Positions 1 to 6,567 of a stretch of DNA of 10,646 bases are shown here, in pieces. Under the pieces are notes generated by a model. That model saw only the letters and a list, made by a program, of their open reading frames with translations. It searched no databases and was not told where the DNA came from. Source of the DNA: Rhodospirillum sp. UBA1311 (GTDB lineage Bacteria; Pseudomonadota; Alphaproteobacteria; Rhodospirillales; Rhodospirillaceae); contig DBTR01000043.1 of NCBI GenBank assembly GCA_002307145.1, positions 1 to 10,646 of the forward strand. The letters are read 5' to 3'. The position numbers and the translations under genes are program-made. Numbering within the stretch: the first letter of the stretch is position 1; each line of letters opens with the position of its first letter.

Positions 1-1004
1 TCCTTGATCAGCTCCAGCACCTGGCGGTCGAGTTCGGTCTCGGCGCCGTACATCTGGAGGTCGATCTTCTTCTTGGTTTCGAGCGCGAGATCGCGAACGA
101 TGCGCGGCAGCTTGGCCCAGGCGTTGCCGATCGGCTGCATGCGGGTCTTCATCACCCCTTCCTGGAGGTCGGTGGTGATGTGGGAGAGGCGCTGCAAGGG
201 CGCGGCGAATTCGGAATCGTCGCGGCCGCGCACCATCTGGAGCAGCTGGTTGCGGGTCAGCACCAGCTCGGAGACCAGGGTCATCAGGTTTTCGAGCAGG
301 TCGACGTTGACGCGGATCGACTGGTTGGCGACCGCGCTTTCCTTCGGCGCCTCGCCGGCCGGAGCGATCGGCGCGGGCGGCGGCGCGATCGTCGCGGGCG
401 GGTGCGCGACCTCGGCGACCGGCGCCTCGGCGGCGCGCTCGGCGGCCATTTCGCGGAGGATTTCGGCCTCGGAGGCGGATTTGACCCCGGCCGCCTGCGC
501 GGCGGCGACCTCGGCCAGCATGTCGGCGGCAACCGGGAAGCCGTGCTCGCTCAACACCGGCCCGGAGGATGCGGCGGGTTCGGGAGAGGGCGCGGCGGCG
601 GCGGGTGCGGCGGCCACGGCGGCGTCGCCGCCGGCGGCCACGGCGTTCAGCCGGGCGATGAGGTCCTTGTCGTCGCCCGGAGGCTCGGTCTCGTTGGCCT
701 CGATATAGGCGAGGCTCTCCTTGATCCGGTCGATCGACTGGAGAATGAGGGTGACCGACGACGCCGAAACCGTCAGCTCGCGGTTACGGAACATGCCGAG
801 CACGTTCTCGCCCGCGTGGGCCAGGGTTTCGAGCCGGGGCAAACCGAGAAATCCGCAGGTTCCCTTGATCGTGTGCACCAACCGGAAAATGTTGGAAAGG
901 ATCGCCGCGTCGTTGGGATTGCGTTCGAGATTGACCAGCTCGACATCGAGTGTCGCCAGACTCTCCGACGTCTCGGTCAGAAACTCGCTCAGCAGATCGT
1001 CCAT
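1..1004 (-). CDS. cheA: CheA chemotaxis histidine kinase, N-terminal part (cut by window edge)
   Basis: CheA is the cytoplasmic kinase that couples chemoreceptors to CheY and CheB. Only the first 334 codons are in the window; the catalytic ATPase and CheW-like domains lie beyond the left edge. The protein begins MDDLLSEFLTETSESL. The P1 (Hpt) domain carries the phosphoacceptor His44 in the motif VHTIKGTCGFLG. Residues about 125-235 form an Ala/Pro/Glu-rich linker in which I cannot recognise a P2 domain. From about residue 240, SIRVNVDLLENLMTLVSEL followed by VLTRNQLLQ is the P3 dimerisation helix pair; the KTRMQPIG motif marks the start of the kinase module. The start is supported by GGAG at 1012-1015, 7 nt from the ATG. 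chpT lies 152 bp upstream on the same strand, so both may belong to one chemotaxis/signalling cluster. Identification is firm; which che system it serves cannot be told from here. Confidence 0.96.
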   Translation of the reverse strand, partial: MDDLLSEFLTETSESLATLDVELVNLERNPNDAAILSNIFRLVHTIKGTCGFLGLPRLETLAHAGENVLGMFRNRELTVSASSVTLILQSIDRIKESLAYIEANETEPPGDDKDLIARLNAVAAGGDAAVAAAPAAAAPSPEPAASSGPVLSEHGFPVAADMLAEVAAAQAAGVKSASEAEILREMAAERAAEAPVAEVAHPPATIAPPPAPIAPAGEAPKESAVANQSIRVNVDLLENLMTLVSELVLTRNQLLQMVRGRDDSEFAAPLQRLSHITTDLQEGVMKTRMQPIGNAWAKLPRIVRDLALETKKKIDLQMYGAETELDRQVLELIK

Positions 1005-1156
1005 TGTACCTCTCCAGAGCCTCAACCATTCACCCGCGGGACCGGCGCGGCAACGACGCCCGGAGGAGCCTTTTGCCCCCGTCGTCCTCTCAAGTCCAAG
1101 GCGCACAGTATGCCGTTACGGAGCTACAATGAAAAGCCCTGTTATCGCCTTGACGC

Positions 1157-1780
1157 TCAAACCGGACTGATGCCAACGCCGCAGCTTTCCGCCGCACCCC
1201 ACAATCTAACCGAGAGACCCATGCTTTCGGCACGCTTGACGAGCATAGCACCCGCCACCACGTGGGCATCCGCGACCTGTCCTTCAAGCGCCGCCTGCGC
1301 CGCCTCGGTGAACCCGGCGCGCCGCCCGGCGACCCGCAATTGCGGCAGCCCGTCCTTCGCCTCGACCGCGATCCGCCCGCCGAACGGCAGCGCATCCGCC
1401 CCGATCAACACCAGCGTGAGGGCGAGCCGCCAATGCTCGGGCGTATCCTCCAGGGCGTCGGGAAACTCGGACAATTCGTAAACCCGTTGCGCGTCGCCCA
1501 GGCGCGCGAGGTAGGCGCGCGCCACCGCCGCCGCCGTGCCCGGCTTGAGCGCCCGTCCGGTCGGCAAACCGAACACCGCGCGGAAGAAATCCAGCCGCGC
1601 CCCCAAGGTCTGCGCGCTCAGGCGCAGGAGACCGCGCACCTCCGCCGCAAGACCGTCGTCGCCGCCGCCTGCATCGAGAAGTTCCAGCCCGTTGGCGAGC
1701 GCCCCCGCCGGTCCGGCAAGGTCATGACACATCCGCACCGCCGCCGCCGCGCCGAGATCGTCCCAAGTGTGCTCCGCCAT
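1157..1780 (-). CDS. chpT: ChpT-like histidine phosphotransferase
   Basis: This 207-residue protein resembles ChpT, the cytoplasmic dimeric phosphotransferase that in Caulobacter passes phosphate from the hybrid kinase CckA to CtrA and CpdR. The signature RMCHDLAGPAGALANGLELL lies at residues 16-35, with His19 as the predicted phosphorylated histidine. The rest (helices, then a degenerate ATPase-like C-terminal half ending AAESCGVGISPV) fits the family, which looks like a histidine kinase that has lost ATP binding. An in-frame GTG 36 bp further upstream would add 12 residues, but the ATG at 1780 is preceded by a purine-rich GGAGCGGGGGA and gives the usual N-terminus. cheA follows on the same strand. 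Family assignment is confident; its use in a CtrA pathway here is inferred, since cckA and ctrA are not in the window. Confidence 0.9.
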   Translation of the reverse strand: MAEHTWDDLGAAAAVRMCHDLAGPAGALANGLELLDAGGGDDGLAAEVRGLLRLSAQTLGARLDFFRAVFGLPTGRALKPGTAAAVARAYLARLGDAQRVYELSEFPDALEDTPEHWRLALTLVLIGADALPFGGRIAVEAKDGLPQLRVAGRRAGFTEAAQAALEGQVADAHVVAGAMLVKRAESMGLSVRLWGAAESCGVGISPV

Positions 1781-1820
1781 TCCCCCGCTCCCCTTCGCGC
1801 AAGTCTCCCCAGCCACGCTG

Positions 1821-1849
1821 ATCTTAGCGGATCGGCGATCTTGCGCAAA
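1821..1849 (-). promoter_or_regulatory. Candidate promoter for chpT
   Basis: Read on the minus strand, TTTGCG (1844-1849) and TAAGAT (1821-1826) are separated by 17 bp and lie about 40 bp before the chpT ATG. The -10 matches the sigma-70 consensus at four of six bases and the -35 only at three. This is a position-based guess. I saw no TTAA-N7-TTAA CtrA box beside it. Confidence 0.25.
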
Positions 1850-1852
1850 CTC

Positions 1853-1881
1853 TTGGGAGAGCGGGAGGATCGTGCTATTTA
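1853..1881 (+). promoter_or_regulatory. Candidate sigma-70 promoter upstream of nadK
   Basis: TTGGGA (1853-1858), 17 bp, then TATTTA (1876-1881) resembles a housekeeping promoter in the plus direction, with a start point expected near 1888. It lies in the 161-bp gap between the divergent chpT and nadK genes. The expected start point falls at the left arm of the hairpin at 1888-1910, so a transcript would fold almost at once. Confidence 0.4.
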
Positions 1882-1917
1882 AAAAGTCCGCGAGCGCTTG
1901 CCGGTCGCGGCTTTTTT
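1881..1917. terminator. Hairpin with flanking A and T tracts in the nadK leader
   Basis: CCGCGA (1888-1893) pairs with TCGCGG (1905-1910) around an 11-nt loop. Six T follow directly (1912-1917), and five A precede it (1881-1885), so it looks like an intrinsic terminator in either direction. This is unusual because the neighbouring genes diverge from this point rather than converge on it. It could insulate the two promoters, end an antisense transcript from inside nadK, or act as an attenuator in the nadK leader. The stem is only 6 bp. Confidence 0.5.
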
Positions 1918-1941
1918 GATCGATCCGGATCGCACCCGCCC

Positions 1942-2721
1942 ATGTCCCTGCCCGCAGTCTCGCCGCGCATGGCGTTTGTGGCCGCCGAAACGCCGAAGGC
2001 CCAATTCGCCTGCCAACGCCTCGTCACCCGCTACGGCGCGGTAGGCCTGGGCGACGCCGACGTGATCGTCGCGCTCGGCGGCGACGGCTTCATGCTCGAA
2101 TGCCTGCACCGTTTCATCGACCATCCCGCGCCGATCTACGGGATGAATCGCGGCACCGTCGGCTTCCTCCTCAACGACTACGACGAAACCGACCTCGGCG
2201 AACGAATCTCCAAGGCGGTGATGGTCCGCCTGTCGCCGCTCCGGATGGAGGCGATCACCGCCTCGGGCGAAACCGTCCGCGCGCTCGCGATCAACGAAGT
2301 CTCGATGCTCCGCGAAACCCGTCAGGCCGCCCGCCTGCAAATCCGCATCGACGACATGGTCCGGCTTGAGGAACTCGTCTGCGACGGCGTTCTGGTCTGC
2401 ACCCCGGCGGGCTCGACCGCCTACAATCTCTCGGCTCACGGGCCGATCCTGCCGATGGGCGCGAACGTCCTCGCCCTCACCCCGATCAGCGCCTTCCGCC
2501 CCCGGCGCTGGCGCGGCGCGATCCTGCCCCACTCGTCCAAGGTCTCGTTCGACGTCCTCGAACACCAGAAACGCCCGGTCAGCGCCGTCGCCGACTATAC
2601 CGAAGTCCGCGACATCATCCGCGTCACCGTCCACGAAGACCCGGAAGCCAAGCTCCGCATGCTCTTCGACCGCGAACACCACCTTGAAGAACGCATCCTC
2701 AAGGAACAGTTCACGCCGTAG
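1942..2721 (+). CDS. nadK: NAD kinase
   Basis: NAD kinase phosphorylates NAD+ to NADP+ in the cytoplasm and is the sole route to NADP in most bacteria. The 259-residue product has all expected motifs: the GGDG nucleotide-binding loop at residues 46-49 within VIVALGGDGFML, with catalytic Asp48; YGMNRGTVGFL at 66-76; the Asn-Glu pair at 118-119 in ALAINEVSMLRETRQAA; and DGVLVCTPAGSTAYNLSAHG at 148-167. The C-terminus LEERILKEQF is typical of alphaproteobacterial members, and the length is normal for that group. The start is uncertain: ATG 1942 and the in-frame ATG 1969 (giving MAFVAAETPKAQ, closer to usual family N-termini) both lack a clear Shine-Dalgarno sequence. A candidate promoter and a terminator-like hairpin lie in the leader. 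trkH follows after 111 bp. Confidence 0.97.
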   Translation: MSLPAVSPRMAFVAAETPKAQFACQRLVTRYGAVGLGDADVIVALGGDGFMLECLHRFIDHPAPIYGMNRGTVGFLLNDYDETDLGERISKAVMVRLSPLRMEAITASGETVRALAINEVSMLRETRQAARLQIRIDDMVRLEELVCDGVLVCTPAGSTAYNLSAHGPILPMGANVLALTPISAFRPRRWRGAILPHSSKVSFDVLEHQKRPVSAVADYTEVRDIIRVTVHEDPEAKLRMLFDREHHLEERILKEQFTP

Positions 2722-2730
2722 GGCAATCGG

Positions 2731-2795
2731 GGGGGTGTAAATTCCCCGTAAAGAAAATGCGTCTTCTTTAGCTGCCAACCCGGCGCGAAAGCGGG
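2731..2795 (+). other. Possible structured RNA leader of trkH (three hairpins)
   Basis: The 111-bp nadK-trkH spacer contains three successive inverted repeats: GGGG/CCCC at 2732-2735 and 2744-2747 (8-nt loop); TAAAGAA/TTCTTTA at 2749-2755 and 2764-2770 (7 perfect pairs, 8-nt loop); and CGC-GAAA-GCG at 2784-2793, a GNRA tetraloop with CC/GG flanks. None is followed by a T run, so they are not obvious terminators. The spacer also looks less GC-rich than the coding regions around it. It may be a cis-regulatory leader or a processing element; I do not recognise a known riboswitch class. Confidence 0.35.
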
Positions 2796-2832
2796 AAAGT
2801 CCGAACTCCCCCCTCCCCGACCGGACAGGGCC

Positions 2833-4287
2833 ATGCCCGCAGGCTCGTTTCAACTCGTCTTCTTCGCCACCGGGATTCTGCTCAACATCGTTTCCGCCGC
2901 GATGATCGCGCCCGCCATCGTCGACTATTTCGATGGCAACACCGATTGGCGCGCGTTTCTGATGTCGATCGCCCTGACCTCCTTCGTCGGCCTGGCGATG
3001 ATGGAGGCCAATCGTGGGCCGCGGCGATACTTCTCGATGCGCACCGGCTTTCTCCTCACCGTGATCTCCTGGCTTGCGGTGTGCGGATTCGCGGCGCTCC
3101 CGTTCGTCCTCTGCGACTTGCGTCTCAGCTTCGCCGACGCGGTCTTCGAATCGATGTCGGGCCTGACGACCTCGGGAGCGACGGTGCTGGTCGGCCTCGA
3201 CACCATGGCGCCGGGCCTCCTGCTCTGGCGCTCGATGCTCCAGGGGATCGGCGGACTGGGCATCGTCGCCATGGCGATGATCATGATGCCGTTTCTCCGC
3301 ATCGGCGGCATGCAGCTGTTCCATTCGGAATCCTCGGACATCTCGGAACGCCCGGTGCCGCGCGCATTCCACGTCGTCGGATTGACCGCGATCGTCTACG
3401 TCGCCCTGGTGGTGGGCTGCACCTTGTCGCTGATGATCGCGGGGATGTCGTTTTTCGACGCGGTGAACCACGCCTTCGCGGCGGTCGCCACCGGCGGCTT
3501 TTCCACCAAGGACGCGTCGGTCGGCTTCTACAATTCCCCGGCGATCGAACTGGTCTTGATCGTGTTCATGACCGCCGGCGCGTTGCCGCTGGTCTTCTAC
3601 GTGAAGCTCGTCGCGCATCCCCGGCGGGCGCTCGCCCGCGAAGGCCAGGTGCCGGTGTTCCTGGCGGTTCTCGCCGCCGCGATCGCGCTGACTACGACGC
3701 TGCGCTGGTGGACCGGCGGGGTTCCGTTTGCGGAGGCGTTGCGCGAATCCGCCTTCAACGTCACGTCCATCCTCACCGACACCGGTTTCGCCTCGGCCGA
3801 CTACAGCCGATGGGGCGACTGGGCGATCGGCGTGTTCATGGTGTTGATGTTCATCGGCGGATGCGCGGGCTCGACGGCGGGCGCGATCAAGATCTTTCGC
3901 TGGCAGGTGCTGTTCCGGGGCATCGGACACCAGATGCTGCGCACGCTTTCGCCGCATCGGGTGGTGGTGGTGCGCCACGAAGGCCAGGTGATCGACATGG
4001 ACACCGTCGAATCCGTGCGAAATTTCTTCGTCATGTATCTTCTCACGTGGGCGGCATTGTCGATCGGGTGCATGATATTCGGGCTCGATTTCCTCTCGTC
4101 GATCAGCGGCGTGGCGCAGGGGATGGCGAACGCAGGCCCCGGGCTCGGCCCTCTCGTGGGGCCGGCGGGCACCTTCCGCGACGTCCCGGACGGCGCGAAG
4201 TGGGTGATTTCGGCGGCGATGCTGCTCGGCCGCCTCGAACTCACCACCGTCTACATCCTGTTAACCCTGGCATTCTGGCGGGATTGA
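2833..4287 (+). CDS. trkH: TrkH family potassium uptake protein
   Basis: TrkH is the membrane pore of the Trk K+ uptake system, normally gated by the NAD-binding protein TrkA. The 484-residue product is full length and highly hydrophobic. Four pore-loop repeats carry filter glycines: LTTSGAT at 111-117, ATGGFST at 219-225, TDTGFAS at 315-321 and NAGPGLG at 433-439. The conserved gating-loop sequence IGGCAGSTAGAIK lies at 341-353 (Cys in place of the usual Ser in GGSAGSTAGG), and MLLGRLEL near the C-terminus is also characteristic. The ATG at 2833 has only a weak ribosome binding site (GGACAGGG close by), but the family N-terminus fits. A KdpD-like kinase gene starts 31 bp after the stop on the same strand, suggesting that K+ transport and its sensing are transcribed together. 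No trkA gene is in the window. Confidence 0.97.
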   Translation: MPAGSFQLVFFATGILLNIVSAAMIAPAIVDYFDGNTDWRAFLMSIALTSFVGLAMMEANRGPRRYFSMRTGFLLTVISWLAVCGFAALPFVLCDLRLSFADAVFESMSGLTTSGATVLVGLDTMAPGLLLWRSMLQGIGGLGIVAMAMIMMPFLRIGGMQLFHSESSDISERPVPRAFHVVGLTAIVYVALVVGCTLSLMIAGMSFFDAVNHAFAAVATGGFSTKDASVGFYNSPAIELVLIVFMTAGALPLVFYVKLVAHPRRALAREGQVPVFLAVLAAAIALTTTLRWWTGGVPFAEALRESAFNVTSILTDTGFASADYSRWGDWAIGVFMVLMFIGGCAGSTAGAIKIFRWQVLFRGIGHQMLRTLSPHRVVVVRHEGQVIDMDTVESVRNFFVMYLLTWAALSIGCMIFGLDFLSSISGVAQGMANAGPGLGPLVGPAGTFRDVPDGAKWVISAAMLLGRLELTTVYILLTLAFWRD

Positions 4288-4318
4288 TACGCGACCGCCT
4301 TCGGATAAAGGCCGACCG

Positions 4319-5872
4319 ATGGACAAGGACAACCCGCCCCTCACCCGTGCCGGGGCTCCGGTCCGGGAGCGGCTCCAACCCTACGTCTCGGGCGTGGTGG
4401 TGGTCGCCGCCGCGAGCGCCATCGCCTACGGCCTGGACAAGATCCTGCCGCTGCCCAATCTCTCCCTGGTATTCCTCCTCGCCGTCCTTTTCCTGGGGAT
4501 GCGCTATGGCGCGCTTCCTGCGATCTGCGCCGGGCTCCTGAGTTGCGCGGTCTACAACTTCCTGTTTCTCGAACCGTATTACACCTTCCTCGTGGATCAC
4601 GAGGACGACACTTTGACCCTGGCGTTCTTCCTGGTGGTGGCGGGGCTGACCGGCAACCTCGCCGGAAGCGTGCGGCGCAAGCTCGTCGACGCCCAGCAGT
4701 CGGCGCAGCGCACCGCCATCCTCTACGAGTTCAGCCGCAAGGTCGCCGCCGCCACGACCCTCGACGCGATGATCGCCGCCGTGCAGAACCACGTCGCCGC
4801 GACGCTCGGCGCTTCGGCCACGGTGATTCTTCCCACGCCGCAGGACGGGGAAACCTTGCCGGAGGCGTGCCTTCCGCAAGAGGACCGGGCCGCCGCCGCC
4901 TATGCGTGGCGACACCTGCTGCCGTCCGGGTGCGCGGCCCGCGCCTGCTTCGAGGCGCGACGGCTGTTCATGCCGTTGACCACCGCCCACGGCCGCGTCG
5001 GCCTCCTCGCGATCGCATACCTCGACGGCCGCAAGGCCCTGACCTCGGAGCAGGAAGACCTGCTGCGCGCGGTCGCGGACCAGGCCGCGGTCGCGCTCGA
5101 ACGCACCCAGCTCGCGGCGGAAGCCGAACGGTTGCGTTGGCTGTCGGAGACCGAGAGCCTGCGCGCCGCGCTGCTGTCGTCGATCTCCCACGACCTGCGC
5201 ACGCCGCTGGTCTCGGTGATCGGCTCGGCGACGACGCTTTCGACGGTGGGAAAGCTGATCTCGGACGACGAGCGCGCCGACCTCGTCGCCACCATCCTCG
5301 CCGAAGCCAAGCGCCTCAACCGCTTCGTCCAGAACCTCCTCGACATGACCCGATTGAGCTACGGCGGACTGAAGCCCCGTCGGGATTGGGTCGACGTGCG
5401 GGATATCGTCGGCCATGCCGTCGCGGCGATGCGCGACACCCTCGCGCCTTTCGCCGTGGCGATGGCGACCGACGACGCCGTGCCCCTGCTGTTCGCCGAT
5501 CCGGTGCTGATCGAGCACGCGCTGGTCAACATTCTCGACAACGCCGCCAAGTATTCGCCGCCGGGCGGCCGGATCGCGATTCGCATCGGGTGCGCGGGGA
5601 ACGCGGTCGTCATCCGCATCGCCGACCAGGGCCCGGGCATCTCCGCCCCCGACCGGGAGCGGGTGTTCGACATGTTCATGCGGGTGCGCCACCGCGACAG
5701 CCGCCAGCCGGGAACCGGCCTCGGCCTCGCGATCTGCCGGGGATTCGTCACCGCCCACGGCGGCACCGTCGCAATCGAAGCGGGTGACGGGGGTAACGGC
5801 GCGGCGGTGGTCGTCACACTGCCGGTCACCGAGGCTCCGCCCCCCGACCCCACGGAAGGAGACCCGACTTGA
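4319..5872 (+). CDS. KdpD-like sensor histidine kinase lacking the KdpD/Usp N-terminal region
   Basis: This 517-residue inner-membrane histidine kinase corresponds to the C-terminal two thirds of KdpD, the K+/turgor sensor. Hydrophobic segments at about 22-40, 46-60, 64-80 and 98-115 form the DUF4118 four-helix domain, including the family motif YNFLFLEPYYTF (79-90). A GAF-like domain follows (about 130-262), then HisKA with SSISHDLRTPL and phosphoacceptor His291, then HATPase with the N box HALVNILDNAAKYS (400-413), DQGPGI (436-441) and GTGLGL (465-470). The N-terminal KdpD domain with its Walker A motif and the universal-stress-protein domain of full KdpD (about 890 residues) are absent, and the sequence begins cleanly at an ATG with AAAGG 8 nt upstream, so this looks like a genuine short form rather than a broken gene. 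It overlaps the next gene, whose product is its probable partner. Its stimulus is unknown. Confidence 0.92.
   Translation: MDKDNPPLTRAGAPVRERLQPYVSGVVVVAAASAIAYGLDKILPLPNLSLVFLLAVLFLGMRYGALPAICAGLLSCAVYNFLFLEPYYTFLVDHEDDTLTLAFFLVVAGLTGNLAGSVRRKLVDAQQSAQRTAILYEFSRKVAAATTLDAMIAAVQNHVAATLGASATVILPTPQDGETLPEACLPQEDRAAAAYAWRHLLPSGCAARACFEARRLFMPLTTAHGRVGLLAIAYLDGRKALTSEQEDLLRAVADQAAVALERTQLAAEAERLRWLSETESLRAALLSSISHDLRTPLVSVIGSATTLSTVGKLISDDERADLVATILAEAKRLNRFVQNLLDMTRLSYGGLKPRRDWVDVRDIVGHAVAAMRDTLAPFAVAMATDDAVPLLFADPVLIEHALVNILDNAAKYSPPGGRIAIRIGCAGNAVVIRIADQGPGISAPDRERVFDMFMRVRHRDSRQPGTGLGLAICRGFVTAHGGTVAIEAGDGGNGAAVVVTLPVTEAPPPDPTEGDPT
5854..5860 (+). promoter_or_regulatory. Shine-Dalgarno that fixes the TTG start of the response regulator
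   Basis: GGAAGGA lies 8 nt before a TTG codon at 5869. No ATG or GTG is available at this position in frame, and the receiver domain begins 8 residues later, so the TTG start is well supported. Confidence 0.75.
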
Positions 5873-6558
5873 GCACCGAAGCGCGCCCGCGCATCCTCGT
5901 CGTCGACGACGAGGCGCAGATCCGGAAGTTCCTGCGCATCAGCCTCTACGCCCATGGCTACGACGTGATCGAGGCGGCGCGCGGCGAGGACGCCCTGCTG
6001 AAGTTCGCCGAAGCCGGGCCGCACCTGGTGATCCTCGATCTCGGCCTGCCTTCGATGGACGGCCAGACCGTGATCCGGCGGATTCGCGAATGGTCGGAAA
6101 CCCCGATCCTGGTCCTGTCGGTACGCGGCGACGAAACCGACAAGGTCGAAGCCCTCGACCACGGCGCCAACGACTACGTCACCAAGCCGTTCGGCATCGC
6201 CGAGCTGATCGCGCGCATCCGGGCGCTGCTCCGCACCAGCCGCGCCGATGCCGAAACCTCGATCTACGACCACGCCGGATTGTTCATGGACTACGCGGCG
6301 CGGCGGGTAACGGTCGACGGCGAGGAGGTGCGGCTGACCCGCAAGGAATACGAACTGCTGCGCTGCTTCACCCAAGCGGCGGGCAAGGTGCTGACTCACG
6401 AGGCGCTGTTGCGCAGCGCGTGGGGCCCCGCCTTCGCCGAGGAGACCCACTACCTGCGGGTCCACATCGGCCACCTCCGCCAGAAACTCTCCGACGATCC
6501 GTCCGCCCCGCGCTTCATCGCCACCGAGCCCGGCGTCGGCTATCGGCTGATCGGATAG
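5869..6558 (+). CDS. KdpE-like OmpR-family response regulator
   Basis: A 229-residue DNA-binding response regulator, likely phosphorylated by the KdpD-like kinase encoded just upstream. The receiver domain (about 8-120) has the acidic pocket VVDDE (Asp13-Asp14), phosphoacceptor Asp57 in ILDLGLPSMDG, Ser84 in the LVLSVR strand and Lys106 in YVTKPFG. The winged-helix domain (about 130-229) contains LTRKEYELLRCF, the recognition region THYLRVHIGHLRQKL and the terminal GVGYRLIG, as in KdpE and OmpR. The start is TTG, overlapping the TGA of the kinase gene (TTGA), with GGAAGGA upstream, so translation is probably coupled. In classical systems KdpE activates kdpFABC; here trkH is the nearest K+ gene and a natural target, which is inference. 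The gene converges on the HAD gene with only 9 bp between stops. Confidence 0.95.
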   Translation: MSTEARPRILVVDDEAQIRKFLRISLYAHGYDVIEAARGEDALLKFAEAGPHLVILDLGLPSMDGQTVIRRIREWSETPILVLSVRGDETDKVEALDHGANDYVTKPFGIAELIARIRALLRTSRADAETSIYDHAGLFMDYAARRVTVDGEEVRLTRKEYELLRCFTQAAGKVLTHEALLRSAWGPAFAEETHYLRVHIGHLRQKLSDDPSAPRFIATEPGVGYRLIG

Positions 6559-6567
6559 CCGCCCGCG

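Noticed and set aside
180..1481. A 433-codon plus-strand open frame opposite cheA and chpT
   Set aside because: Gly/Arg-rich composition with no family features; it runs across two clear minus-strand genes and the gap between them.
1879..3978. A 699-codon open frame on the minus strand across nadK and trkH
   Set aside because: Its product is a low-complexity His/Arg/Asp/Gly-rich sequence, the usual antisense shadow of GC-rich genes, and both plus-strand genes are unmistakable.
4241..5758. A 505-codon minus-strand open frame opposite the KdpD-like gene
   Set aside because: Antisense shadow with repetitive Arg/Gly/Glu composition; the plus-strand kinase has all its catalytic motifs.
6544..6561. 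Terminator between the convergent regulator and HAD genes (CGGCT/AGCCG)
   Set aside because: Only 5 bp of stem with an 8-nt loop and no T run on either side.
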